A program made the position numbers and the translations under genes. Below the pieces are notes generated by a model that was not told the DNA's origin, searched no databases, and saw only the letters and a list, made by a program, of their open reading frames with translations. A stretch of 64,000 nt of DNA from contig OU862883.1 in the NCBI GenBank assembly GCA_917880725.1, positions 21,437,005-21,501,004 of the forward strand, in the 5' to 3' direction. The stretch comes from Selenia dentaria (lineage: Eukaryota; Arthropoda; Insecta; Lepidoptera; Geometridae). Position 1 is the stretch's first letter, and every line of letters starts with the position of its first letter. Below are positions 23,068 through 34,288 of this stretch, piece by piece.

Positions 23068-23292
23068 CTGAAATAAAATAAAAACGATTAGGGTTCCATA
23101 ATATTTTACGTTTGTATAATTGCAGAAGGTAAAGTAGAAAGTGAATCAAGTTCTGAAAATAGAATACATACAGTCATATACAAAAAATTAACTTTTGTAT
23201 TTTTTTGGTTATTTCCACAGTTAATGCCTACAGATTCTACATATACGTATCTAAAAACACAGTACCTGTTTCAGATGCCTTTTTAAAATCAT

Positions 23293-23432
23293 CGGGCCAA
23301 TCCCAATATTCTATCTATCCACAGTTTACCTTACTACCGATAGAAATTTGACATAACGTCCATACAAATAGTGTCAAATATCTAACTCTAGTAGCGTAAA
23401 CCGTCGATAGATAGATTATTGGTGTCGGTGAA
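23293..23432. mobile_element. 140-bp MITE, copy 1 of 3
   Basis: An imperfect palindrome. Its left part 'TATTCTATCTATCCACAGTT' mirrors the right part that includes GATAGATAGATTATTGG. It aligns base for base in length with the copies at 28,061-28,200 and 61,319-61,458. The outermost bases are the most diverged, and the flanking TA is not conserved here. Confidence 0.8.
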
Positions 23433-24604
23433 TTTAAAAATCTGAAGTTTGATCCCAAGACAGTTCAGCTATCACTACTTTTATTCGCGCATGCTCCTGG
23501 TGGAGCCTGGACCTTCGAGATGAACACACACGGGCACATGGTCACTATCTATTCGGCCAAGAGGGTCGAACATATTTTTGACAATAAATGCAACACACCT
23601 TATTCATTTCTAACTATTTTACATTGACTAATAAGTTGAGACTGATATAAATGTACTTTACATCTCTCATATTCGGTAAGCAGGTCCTTATTACCCCCAA
23701 ATGGGGCTTGTAGGTGATCAATTAGCGCTCTAGGGTAATAATGTAGCTAGGAAAGCCCTAGGGCGGTAAGTAATTTAAAAAAAACCAACTTCACTATTTC
23801 AAAAAGTTCGCGTACATCTAACCATTATATTGGCAATAGACATCATGCATTCAGCCCAATGACAAAAGAGGTCGCTTCGCTATTCAGCCTTGTCTTCGTA
23901 TGAGTATAATAGTCATCAATTTTATTTTTGTAATGCCGGTTTTATTCTACTTACCTCACAATCGAGATGTAAAGCAGAGTAGTTAGGTCGGGTGTAAGCA
24001 TCAATTGCCTTTTCTTCTATATATCTATCTACTATAGTTCAATTCTGAATGACCATGTTCATAACTTATCAGTAAAAGCAATAGAGTTAGCACGTTAAAG
24101 ATACGTAAACGCTCAGAAACACTGTTAGAGCACGTCGGCTCTTTAGTTTCCGATAAAGTGCGCTATTATACGGCGGCTCTAGACTACATTATAAAGTTCT
24201 ATATAGGTATATAATAACACAAGATTCTAGATGAAACTGACAGTAAGTAACCTAGGTCGCTTTTAACTACTTTCAATTTTCAAAACTATATAGTCACAAG
24301 TACCTACGTACCTAAAGTAAAAAAATATAAAAATATATAATTGGTACTTTTAATATTATAAATGCACAAATTTGTGAATCAGGATGTGACTGGGCGTGTA
24401 TATGTTTGCTATTCCTTCACAGTTCACGCTTAAGCGGCTCGAACGGATTTGGATGAAATAATAGAGATGGTATATACCAACTTAGGGTTGACGAACACAT
24501 TGCCACAGCTTATTACTAATATTATCTATTACAGTGACATCTACTGTGGGTAGTTATCGGGAAATCGCGCTAACGAACGAATGCGCGGACAAAGTCGTAG
24601 GTAA
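23433..24604. other. Gene-free stretch with an interspersed repeat at 24,345-24,490
   Basis: The piece from about 24,345, 'TTTTAATATTATAAATGC', to 'ACGGATTTGGATGAAAT' is a diverged copy of the lepidopteran 'TATTATAAATGCGAAAG...' non-autonomous repeat, also seen at 41,855. The rest has no supported feature. Confidence 0.5.
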
Positions 24605-24722
24605 AAATAAAAATACGAGGAAGCGTATAAAAATTGAGCAAATAGATGATGACATTCCATGGATATGCGCAATACACATTATTGACATACGTCGTGAGTG
24701 TTTTGTTCCGTTTCCACTCTCA

Positions 24723-27700
24723 TCATCATCATCATCATCATCATCAGCCTGTAGCAGTCCACTGCTGGACATAGGCCTCTCCAATTGCACGCCACTTAGG
24801 TCTATCTTGGGCTTCTCGCATCCAGTTTTTGCCAGCCGTCTTGCGCAGATCGTCACTCCACCGTGCCTCAGGACGTTCTACACTACGTTTGCCGAGATGC
24901 GGTCTCCACTCTAGAACTCGTTTACCCCAACGGTTGTCGGTTCTACGGCTAATATGGCCAGCCCACTGCCACTTCAGCTTGCTGATCCGGTGGGCTATGT
25001 CGATGACCTTGGTTCTCTGACGGATCACTTCATTTCTGATGCGATCCCTCAGAGAAACACCGAGCATAGCCCTTTCCATAGCCCGCTGAGCGACCTTCAG
25101 CTTGTGGACCATTCGAGCCGTCAGTGTCCACGTTTCGGCTCCGTATGTCATGACGGGTAAGACGCACTGATTGAAGACTTTCGTCTTCAGGCACTGTGGA
25201 ATCGGCGAAGTAAGGACTCGACGTAGCTTCCCAAACGCTGCCCAGCCCAGCCGAATTCTTCTATTCACCTCGTTCTCAAAGTTGTTTTTTCCCAACTGCA
25301 ATGTCTGCCCGAGGTACACATATTTTTGAACAACTTCGAGAACGGCGCCGTGTATCGCAATCGGTTCCGGTAGAACATGTTCGTTGAACATGACCTTGGT
25401 TTTGTCCAAGTTCATCCGTAGGCCGATGCGTATAGAAGAGTCAGCCAGGTCATTCAGCATCTGTTGCAGGTCCTGCAGCGTCTCTGCCACGATGACGATA
25501 TCGTCAGCAAATCGCAAGTGAGAGATGTATTCGCCGTTGATATTAATGCCACGTCCTTTCCAGTTCAGCGTCTTGAACATATCCTCCATTGCATTTGAAA
25601 ACAATTTCGGGGAAATAACGTCCCCTTGTCTCACTCCTCGATGCAACGGTATGGGACTTGTTTGCTGATTATGTACTTGGACGGACATGGTGGCGGTTTC
25701 GTAAAGACATCTCATCACTTGGATGTATCGCCAATCTATCTGGAAACGCTGCAGGGACTCCAGAACAGACCAGATTTCAACCGAGTCAAAGGCCTTCTCA
25801 TAGTCCACGAATGCTAGACACAGGGGCTGATTATACTCTTCGGTCTTCTGTATAATCTGCCGCACTGTGTGAATGTGGTCTATGGTGCCGTATCCGCTCC
25901 GAAACCCAGCCTGTTCCGGTGGTTGGAATTCGTCGAGTCTACGCGCAAGACGGTTCGTGATCACTCTTGAAAACAGCTTATAGACGTGGCTTAGAAGGGA
26001 TATGGGTCGATAGTTCTTCAGCAGGGTCTTATCTCCCTTTTTGAAGAACAGGACGACCACACTCCTACTCCACGCCTCTGGAGTTCTCCCTTCGAACAGG
26101 ACAGCGTTAAAAAGCTTCTGGAGCTCCCTCAGTACGGGTTTACCTCCTGCTTTTAGTAGCTCTGTTGTAACGCCATCCTCTCCAGGGGCTTTTCCATTTT
26201 TAAGCTGTCCAAGAGCGATCTCGATTTCGCCAATACTGACTTCTGGCAAGTCTTCGGTGAAATGGCGTGTTAACGTGGCTCTAGGATCATTTTCGGGATC
26301 AGGTCGAGATGCATGCGATGCGTATAATCGGCCATAAAAGTCCTCCACTTCCGAAAGGACTGCCGGCTTCGAAGCAACGACTTCTCCACTAGTTGTGGTC
26401 AACTTCGTCAGGTGGCTTCTTCCAAGAGATTGTACGAACACCTTTGACCCCCGATTCTGCTCGATCGCTCTTTCGATCGAAAGAGTATTGAAGCACCGGA
26501 GGTCGTGTCGTACGTTCTTATTGATCTCTCGGTTTAGAGTCCGCTTTTCTGACGAAGTGATGGGTGGGTTTTCACGTCGTTCCTTCATTAGCCCCAAAGT
26601 CTTTTCTGAAAGCTTGGACTTCTTGCCCTTACGCTGCATGTAACAAAATCTCGTACCTTCTTCCCTGAGGACCCGAGTCACATTTTCGAGGTTCTGGTTT
26701 ACGTCTGTGGTGGTTTCCACGGCAGCGAATTGGTTCTCCAGGTTTAGCTGGAATGTTTCAGATCCTGCAATGGTTTGGAGCAGTGTTGGTCGGAGCCTGG
26801 ACTTCATCAGACGGACACGTTGCGCCTTGAAGTTGATATTCAGAGAGCCTCGGACAAGTCGGTGATCGCTACCGGTATTGAACCTGTTGATCACGGAGAC
26901 ATCTCTAAATATGTGCCTTTTATTCGTCATGATGAAGTCAATCTCATTTTTAGTCCTAGTGTCGGGGCTTAGCCACGTCCACTTCCTTTGGGGCTGTTTC
27001 TTAAAGAAGGAGTTCATCAAGAAGAGCCCCTCCCGTTCGAGGAAGTTGACGAGCATTTGCCCCCTATGATTTCTGCGTCCAAAGCCATGGCATCCTACTA
27101 CCGATTCGCCGAAATTCTGTACTCCCACTTTAGCGTTAAAGTCCCCCATGACAACGGTGTACTGGGTCTTTGTAGTGAAGTGGAGGGCCCTCGATATGTC
27201 ATCGAACATATCCTCCACTTCATCATCCGAGTGTGTCGAGGTCGGTGCGTACACTTGCACCACCTTGAGGCTATACCTCTCGGTGAGCTTTACAATAAGG
27301 TACGCTACCCTGTTCGACACACTGGACACTTCCACAACGTTGTCAGAAAGGGACTTGTTTACCAGAAACCCAACGCCACCTTGAGATTGTTGGTCTCCCT
27401 CTCGGAAGTACATAAGGTGGCCCGATTCTAGGGTTAAGGTGTCCTCCCCCTCTCTTCGGACTTCACTTAACCCCAGTATGTGCCATCTAATTTTCCCAAG
27501 TTCCACCTCTAGTTGCGCCAGATGCGAGTCAAGCCTTAGCGTGCGTCCGTTATACGTCGCCAGGGTCAGTTGTTTGTGGTGGCCTCCCGTAGCCCGGAGA
27601 TTCTTAGCACCCCTCGCCCTGCCGTTACCATGGTCGCCACCATGACCAGGAATAGCAGGGCCGCCGGGAACTAGGGGCCGTGACTTTTTGTTGTCCTGCA

Positions 27701-27951
27701 TTGGAGGAGTTTGCCCGTAATCGCCACGCTGGGCAGGCGGGTTGGCGATCGCAGGGCGTAGCTTCTCGCACCGGTGACGCTGCTGCCCGTCACCGGCCTG
27801 TTGCAATTAGCGACGCCTGTTGGGATGGGTATACCGCCATCGGTCGTTGTCAGAGCCTCGTTCGTCGATCAGCAGGATGCACCGCGTGCAGGTGAGGTTG
27901 ACTTGGGTCGAAAGATGTTGGCTCGCCCCTTAGATCCCACCACTCTCACAA
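24723..27951 (-). mobile_element. Full-length RTE-clade LINE with 11-bp target-site duplication
   Basis: TTCCACTCTCA occurs at 24,712-24,722 and again at 27,952-27,962, bounding ~3.23 kb. Read on the minus strand, the element starts near 27,951, carries one long ORF, and ends in a (GAT)n microsatellite after '...CAGCAGTGGACTGCTAC', as RTE elements do. The duplicated copy at 28,391-28,789 shows the empty site (GTTTTCACTGTCACAATC). At the 5' junction CCACTCTCACAATT is tandemly repeated (27,940-27,953 / 27,954-27,967), so the exact 5' base is uncertain by about 12. Confidence 0.92.
24744..27701 (-). CDS. RTE endonuclease-reverse transcriptase, intact
   Basis: A single ORF of 985 residues from the ATG at 27,701. 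The frame extends 35 codons upstream to a TTG just after a stop, so ATG is preferred. In the longer numbering, residues ~81-320 are an APE endonuclease: 'GLSEVRREGEDT' 112-123, 'VYAPTST', 'VVMGDFNAKVG' 218-228, 'GSDHRLV' 312-318. Residues ~530-870 are the reverse transcriptase: 'KNYRPISLLS' ~597, 'FVDYEKAFDS' with D668, 'GVRQGDVISP' ~724, and 'RFADDIV' with D768 and D769. The tail 'LKWQWAGHISRR...RWGKRVLEWRP' is typical of RTE proteins. It nicks DNA and primes cDNA synthesis at the target. With no breaks and a clean duplication, it may be recently active. Confidence 0.95.
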   Translation of the reverse strand: MQDNKKSRPLVPGGPAIPGHGGDHGNGRARGAKNLRATGGHHKQLTLATYNGRTLRLDSHLAQLEVELGKIRWHILGLSEVRREGEDTLTLESGHLMYFREGDQQSQGGVGFLVNKSLSDNVVEVSSVSNRVAYLIVKLTERYSLKVVQVYAPTSTHSDDEVEDMFDDISRALHFTTKTQYTVVMGDFNAKVGVQNFGESVVGCHGFGRRNHRGQMLVNFLEREGLFLMNSFFKKQPQRKWTWLSPDTRTKNEIDFIMTNKRHIFRDVSVINRFNTGSDHRLVRGSLNINFKAQRVRLMKSRLRPTLLQTIAGSETFQLNLENQFAAVETTTDVNQNLENVTRVLREEGTRFCYMQRKGKKSKLSEKTLGLMKERRENPPITSSEKRTLNREINKNVRHDLRCFNTLSIERAIEQNRGSKVFVQSLGRSHLTKLTTTSGEVVASKPAVLSEVEDFYGRLYASHASRPDPENDPRATLTRHFTEDLPEVSIGEIEIALGQLKNGKAPGEDGVTTELLKAGGKPVLRELQKLFNAVLFEGRTPEAWSRSVVVLFFKKGDKTLLKNYRPISLLSHVYKLFSRVITNRLARRLDEFQPPEQAGFRSGYGTIDHIHTVRQIIQKTEEYNQPLCLAFVDYEKAFDSVEIWSVLESLQRFQIDWRYIQVMRCLYETATMSVQVHNQQTSPIPLHRGVRQGDVISPKLFSNAMEDMFKTLNWKGRGININGEYISHLRFADDIVIVAETLQDLQQMLNDLADSSIRIGLRMNLDKTKVMFNEHVLPEPIAIHGAVLEVVQKYVYLGQTLQLGKNNFENEVNRRIRLGWAAFGKLRRVLTSPIPQCLKTKVFNQCVLPVMTYGAETWTLTARMVHKLKVAQRAMERAMLGVSLRDRIRNEVIRQRTKVIDIAHRISKLKWQWAGHISRRTDNRWGKRVLEWRPHLGKRSVERPEARWSDDLRKTAGKNWMREAQDRPKWRAIGEAYVQQWTATG

Positions 27952-28060
27952 TTCCACTCTCACAATCAATAATAACTCTTGATATTTGAGCAATAAGATA
28001 GCAGTATATGACAATTCTCTACTTCCTTCTGACGGAAGTCTGTACTATCGTAAAACTCTA

Positions 28061-28200
28061 ACGGCCGGTCCCAATAATCTATCTATCGTCGGTTTACCTT
28101 ACTAGAGATAGATATTTGACACTATTTGTATGGACGTTATGTCAAATTGCTATCGGTAGTAAGGTAAACCGTGGATAGATAGATTATTGGGACGTGCCTT
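28061..28200. mobile_element. 140-bp MITE, copy 2 of 3, TA-flanked
   Basis: The ends ACGGCCGGTCCCAATA and TATTGGGACGTGCCTT are near inverted repeats, and most of the 140 bases fold on themselves. TA flanks both sides (28,059-28,060 and 28,201-28,202), and the intact duplicate at 28,391-28,789 lacks the insert. TA duplication fits the Tc1/mariner type. Confidence 0.88.
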
Positions 28201-28390
28201 TAGTAAGTACCTCTGGTAGGTAAAGTAAGGCAGCAAGCACACGAGACCGAAAATTGTATGAGATTGGTCTGAAGATTAAATGTAAGCTTGAAGTGTTGCG
28301 TCGCTTGTTTCTCCACGGTTACTTTGCTACTGAAATAGGAATACACAAGTGCAAAAGCGTACAATTTAAACCTTTAGAGGCGGAAGCGAT

Positions 28391-28789
28391 ATAAAAATAC
28401 AAGGGTATAAAAATTGAGCAAATAGATGACGACATTCCATTGATATGCGCAATACATATTATTGACGTACGTCTGAGTGTTTTGTTCCGTTTTCACTGTC
28501 ACAATCAATAACCCTTTATATTTAAGCAATAAGATAGCAGGGTATGACAAATCTCTATTTCCTTCTCCTTCTGAGCTATCGTAAATTCCCCAGTAGGTAC
28601 CTCGAGTAGGTAAAGTAGCTTATAAACGAAGCAAGCTCACGAGGCCGAAAATTGTATGAAATTGGTCTGAAGATTAAATGTAAGCTTGAAGTGTTACATC
28701 GCTTGTTTCTCCACGGTTACTTTGCTACTGAAATAGGAATATACAAGTGCAAAAGCGTACAATTTAAGGCCTTTAGAGGCGGAAGCGAT
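28391..28789. repeat. ~400-bp duplicated segment, copy 2, uninterrupted
   Basis: Tandem partner of copy 1, ~90% alike by eye, and it preserves both pre-insertion sites. No coding motif recognised. Confidence 0.85.
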
Positions 28790-30189
28790 AAGTTCACAGT
28801 TACAGGGTGAGGGAATCAGATTGTTGCCGTCAACGCAGGCACGCTGTTGGCAGAGAATGGGGCCAAACTGGCAGCGCGAAATGAGTCTGATGGAACGATT
28901 GTTGTATATTTTTATAGGTATTGGATACTGATTGCCCGGTTCCTGTTGCTTTTTTAAGGTAAAAAAATATACGATAAGACTCATGGCCGACGGGACCATA
29001 AAATAATTATGCTCTACGGTTGTGCACAGGTCGTAGAAACTATCGATAGTTTGAATGCATTCACGCGTTGTGAAGTCACTGGTATTTCAATTTGCTCAAG
29101 AGCTTAGATGGTGATAAATTTTTTATCATAAATAATGCAATTAACTATTGAAATAAATGTTTCGCAAACATATTTATAATTCAATAATAAGAATTTTAGT
29201 ATGTATCGTCAAGGCTCCATTAACATTATTTTCATGTTAATTGTGTAATCTAGGTGAGTTCGTTTAAATAAATATATTATTTTTGTATTCTCACGTACAA
29301 ACGTACAAAGTAGCGTTCTTTATAGTTTCGCACGTTTGTGACGTCTGTTATCTATGTACCATTTAGCATTAGTGTTCCGTTATACGCAGTCGTGGGAGCT
29401 CTAGACAAAGGCACAGGTTCTAGTTATGTGTAACATTAATTAGCGTAGTAGCCAGTGTGCATATTAATAATGGGGCTAATTTCACTATGGACTTTGTGTC
29501 CTTGCAAGTACATATTTACTTTTACTGCAGCAATGACATCATAAAAGTACTCTGATAGATGACAAAGTGCAAAGTTTAATATGGATCACTTTTCACCTGT
29601 GTGATCTGTAATCACAGTTCGTGGAAAAGTCATATCTCTCATAGCCTAGGAATGTCAGCCTATTCTGAGTAAATTAGGCTCACTGTCATGAACACTCATA
29701 AGTAATAAGAAAAACTCATTACAATGTATACATAATGCCTATATCAAATTTGCATTATGTAGGTATATTTTACGGTCTTTATTTATTATGTTAATTATTT
29801 CGAAGAACCGCAACACAGTATTAGGTTTTGTAACAGATGCCGTTACAAAACCTAATAGCTGTTATCTTGCTGTTCATCTAAACGTTTCAACAAGCCAGAC
29901 ACTATTTGCGTATCTTCATAATTATATAGGTATGTAATACATTGTATAAACAACAATAAAAACGACAGTCATACACACTTTGATAAAAGCCTTTGTATCG
30001 GTATTGGTATTACGTACAGTCAATTTGGTTTGAAAATTGGTACGAATTCAGCGCAAACCGAAATGCTATTGTTAGGAGTAAGATTAAGTGAGATTGATGA
30101 CCATATGAGTTTGTAAGATCGGAATATGGAGTATTACGAACCATGCTAAGAAAGAAGCTACAAGGCATTGTATTGAAGTTATACTATCT
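28790..30189. other. Gene-free stretch with a 16-bp perfect hairpin
   Basis: No gene. At 29,819-29,857, TATTAGGTTTTGTAAC pairs perfectly with GTTACAAAACCTAATA around a 7-base loop. Confidence 0.55.
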
Positions 30190-30756
30190 ATATACTCGTA
30201 TATAAAAGCGAAAGGTCACTCGCTCATCACGAAATCTCAGAAACTACAAGTGCTAGGAATTTCAAATTTTGCATGCGGGTTCTTTTTAGGACGTAGGTGC
30301 TCACTAAGACGGGATTTTATGAAATTCAACCCCTAAGGGTTTTTTGGGGTTGATAGTTTGTATGAAACTTCGTTACTGCGAGTGCTAAAAGTTTAAGATT
30401 TTGCGTGGGGGTTCTTTTTAGGACGTAGATGCTCACTAAGACGGGATTTTATGAAATTCAACCCCTAAGGGGTTTTTTGGGGTTGATAGTTTGTATGAAA
30501 CTTCGTTACTGCGAGTGCTAAAAAATTAAAATTTTGCATGGGGAGAACCCCCATGCAAAATGATGAAAATACAAATTTTTGGACCTAAGAGGCGAGTCTA
30601 TTGCAAACTACGGGGCACTCTTTCAAAATGTATTAAGCCAGTAACTGTCCAACCCGGGGATCCACCCAGGACCTCGAGGTTCCAAAACGGCACTTTTACC
30701 TCTATACCAAGACCAAGCGAGCGAAGCCGCTGGCGGGTCAGCTAGTACATATATTT
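30190..30756 (+). repeat. Non-autonomous interspersed element with internal 132-bp duplication
   Basis: The block containing 'ACGGGATTTTATGAAATTCA' occurs at 30,311 and 30,443 (132-bp period), each with a CGTTACTGCGAGTGCTAAAA segment. A 12-bp perfect hairpin, TTTTGCATGGGG / CCCCATGCAAAA, lies at 30,532-30,560. The 3' end GCGAAGCCGCTGGCGGGTCAG-CTAGT matches the repeats at 16,120 and 46,100. The 61-codon open frame inside is not a gene. Confidence 0.75.
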
Positions 30757-33744
30757 ATATTTAAAACTTCACAGATGCCTGATGATAGAGAACCATCAAA
30801 AATTTGTGTTATTAAAAGTAGAGCCTAGGGACATCTACCTGCTAAACAGCTCAGCAAAATGAGATTGCTTGATAAAATGTTAATGTTAAAGACTGCATTG
30901 AAAAACGCCTTCGGTATTCCTCGAAATCTCAGGGTCATAGCGAGATCTAGACTCGTAAAAACTGCACCCAGTCCCAACGATCATATCGTGTACATCAAAT
31001 AGTCTGCAGCAGCCACTAATGGCTATAACCGCCAGCGATGGCAAACAAATGGGACGAGATAAAGTGAAACAAAAACTTCTGTTCTTTTAGAACCGGTTTA
31101 ATGTATACGGAGTACTCTCAAGCGACCAAAAAACTTCTACGTCACATCCGTAGAACTGTCCGTGACGCATGTCGAATGTCAATCTTTTAAGGAAAATTAA
31201 ACTGTCGTAAGCATTTCTCATAGTATGACAGAGGGAAATTAGATTGACCTTATATCCTTAGATCCTGTTAAAGCATCTTATATATATACGCAACGTTTAA
31301 CATGTCAAGAAATGTCTGCACTTTTTTGGGCACTGCATTATGTAAGACTTTAAATTAGAATTAAGAATTTAAAGCTAATTAACCTTTAACCTTTTCAAGC
31401 TGATGTCCAAAGAGGACACCGATTAGGTATACATGTACAAATAATATCTGTATACACATACCGAATCTTCAAGCTCAGGATTCAGAGGCAAAACACAAAA
31501 CCTCAACAGTAAACGAAAACGAATAAGAGAGATGAAAAGAAAGCAATCAAAAATCTGGATAGAGATATTCAAAAGATAATAAGCTTCGTAAAATGTTCTC
31601 ACGGCGTCCCTACTTTTTTACACGACTAAGAAATTCAACCCAAAGATTAGGGCCTGCCGGGAGTCTCGGCAATAATGATAGGGATCTCGGCAATTATTTT
31701 AGTATAAAACAATTTCCAGCATTTCACATCATGACACATCGACTAGGGTGTGGTTGTGAAAGCTAAGCCATGCCTTATGTTGTCATCTTCCATTTCTGTT
31801 AGAGAAACTGTGCAGGTGTTTAGATTAGATAATATGCTATGATTAATGGTATTATGAATCCAAATAGATGAACGATCAAAATCTAATATGATAATGATCT
31901 ATGTTACCGACCCAGATCTATTGAGTAACGTATGGAAATAACTTGCAATGACCGACATTTATTTTCATCGCAACTGCCATATCATAGAAAGCGAAATATT
32001 TTTAAATGTAGGCTAGAAAAAAACACCAAAGATGTAATTTAAGTGCTTACTATACAAGGGGCCTAAAGTGGTGACTGAATGTCTCCAGACAGAGCTCAGT
32101 TCAGTGGCACACATTAGGATAGCCTTGCTCGTTCTAATTTATAACACAATGTACAAACGCTGTCTATCGATGATTAAGGAAATCTGTTATAATTTTCATT
32201 AACACAAAAACCTAAATAGTTTTTGAAATGGATAGTCATAAAAATACAGGACACGCTACGCATAATTTATGTTGACCAAAAATTATAATTCCAGTTTTAT
32301 GTTCAGTAATGTAACAGTGCGTGGTACCATAATTCTACCAGATACAGTGCTAACATTACCCCGTTAAACCAAAGACATAAAGTATAAGTAAGTAGGTAAT
32401 CATAACTTCATTAAAATTATTCGCCAATGCATGTGCATTAGGTTTCTGCTTGTAGTATAAAATGTTAAGTTTCCTCATCATAAAGGCTCTCGTTTTACTT
32501 CCGTTCCTACTTCTTTATTTAGTTACCAGACACCCATAATATTTCTATTTCAATCACATCAATTATCCGCTCCAATGCCTGCTTTGACCGGACTTTGCAA
32601 TATACAGCGGTAAGCGTTTTTTTATTATTAATAAAGGCTTAAATTTTATGATTTCCAAAGCCGGTTGCGCTCATGCTAAAAGGGTTGAATGGACGAAGCA
32701 AGTGTTTTGGAATACATTTCTTCGGTATAAAATTACAATATCTTTCCGGTGCCACTTTAAAGTATTTTATAGTCTCCTAAATTTCGAAGGATGTTAATAA
32801 ACCAATGCAAAAACCAGGTAGATGCTACGTAACTTACTTTCGCCCATATCCTACCTACCACACGATTTGAAATACTTATATACCTATGTTTGATTTAATA
32901 TTCAAAAAATATATATATATACATTTTTGTGAATGCTGTTGGAATCGCAACTAGAAAGGAATAATCCTTATAATACAGTTTCGAGCGGACATAGGAACAT
33001 AGATACATACAGGTCAAAAGATAACCCTCATTTTGGGCTACACCGCAGGCGGGAAAGAAGTATAATCGAAAACATTTTTTTTAAACCTAGCTAACCAACG
33101 AACATAGAATTGCTGTTTTGCTTGACGACAGATTCTGTATTCGGAACACAGCACTGCGAGCATGGATTATCGATAGGATAAAATTATCTGTAGCAGCCTG
33201 GGATATAGCTGTCGCGGCTTAAAATTCATACAAGATACGAGACAACGTAAAAAAGCTGATAAAAGTCAGTTATCGACTCGTCAAATCAATAGTGAGATCC
33301 AAGCTCGCACGGCAGGTAGGTACTACCTACGAGTACCAAGTACGTATACTAACATAAAACATAGTATCCTGTTATTCACTTTTCCCTGTGGTAAAAATAA
33401 AAAGTCAACATGAGCAGGCTGTATTCGGTGCATGTTGGCTTTGTAGCGTATTTTAACAAACAAAAGACTTCGGTTTGTGGTTCTGAGAGTCCAGGGGCAG
33501 GAGGGACGGGGAGGGATACGATACGGTGCGCGGGCGCATTCAAAGAAGCCGCTGCCCCGCAGGATACGATCTTGTGGTTGATAGATAATAGACACGGGAA
33601 CGTCAACTCGATACAAAATAAAAAAGTATAATCTAGGTATACTTAGTCAAACTGGCAGCAAAAAGAATTATACAGTAATGAAGAAACGTAACTGGAGCTC
33701 AATACTGACTGAAAGTAATGTAGTAAAATTCGAAAACTATTAAG
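30757..33744. other. Gene-free stretch
   Basis: About 3 kb with no supported gene. A GC-richer patch at 33,480-33,560 has open frames on both strands under 100 codons, but no recognisable motif or splice context. Confidence 0.45.
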
Positions 33745-34020
33745 TAAACCTTTTTTTGTGGTATAGGTTGGCAAACGAGTAAGCGGCTCATCTGATGGTA
33801 AGTGATCACCGTCGCCCACATACAAATAAATTGGCGATACTTTTTTTTATAAAAACAAGCCCGCTGAGTTTATTGCCGGATCTTCTCAGTCCTGGTCACG
33901 TTCCGATTCGGTTGTCGATATAATAAATAATAAATGTAATATGAAAATAATAATTGGTAAGTGCCCCCGTAGGCCTATACAGAATAAACGATTTCATTTC
34001 ATTTCATTTCTTTTCTTTGG
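33745..34020. repeat. Two LINE/SINE-type 3' fragments
   Basis: Bases 33,755-33,845 carry 'CATCTGATGGTAAGTGATCA', a frequent lepidopteran repeat signature. Bases 33,860-34,015 start GCCCGCTGAGTTTATTGCCG, continue TCTTCTCAGTCCTGG, and end in an (ATTTC)n tail after 'GAATAAACG'. This is the layout of a lepidopteran CR1/Jockey-type LINE 3' end and resembles 44,530-44,700. Both are short and non-coding. Confidence 0.6.
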
Positions 34021-34288
34021 ATTTTGAGTTACTTTAGCCCTATTATTTTCACTTGTTACAGTGCCCTTCACACCTTATAGTAGATTATGATACTGTTGCA
34101 AAATAAGGGTTCTTACAACATGAGTATGTTTTAAAAAAACGAGCCGTAGGAGAGTTTTTCTTTAGTATCACACGAGTGTTATAAGACCAAGTTATGTACA
34201 GTGTCATACACTACTTTATCTACTCTCATACTATAATACGTAAAACAATATTGCAAATAAAACGCTGAATATAACAACAAATTTATTT

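Larger units (their letters stand above)
24605..28390. repeat. ~400-bp duplicated segment, copy 1, split by two insertions
   Basis: Three pieces, 24,605-24,722, 27,952-28,060 and 28,201-28,390, together match the uninterrupted copy at 28,391-28,789 in order and orientation. Shared landmarks are 'TATAAAAATTGAGCAAATAG', 'GAGCAATAAGATAGCAG' (AAGCAATAAGATAGCAG in copy 2), and 'AAGCTTGAAGTGTT'. The gaps are the RTE element and a 140-bp MITE. The content has no recognisable gene. Confidence 0.85.

Noticed and set aside
24719..24747. (ATC)n run taken as an independent microsatellite
   Set aside because: It is the 3' terminal microsatellite of the RTE element, directly next to its target duplication.
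33323..33631. Open frames on both strands over a GC-richer patch
   Set aside because: No conserved motif and no splice pair. The overlap of frames is explained by GC content.
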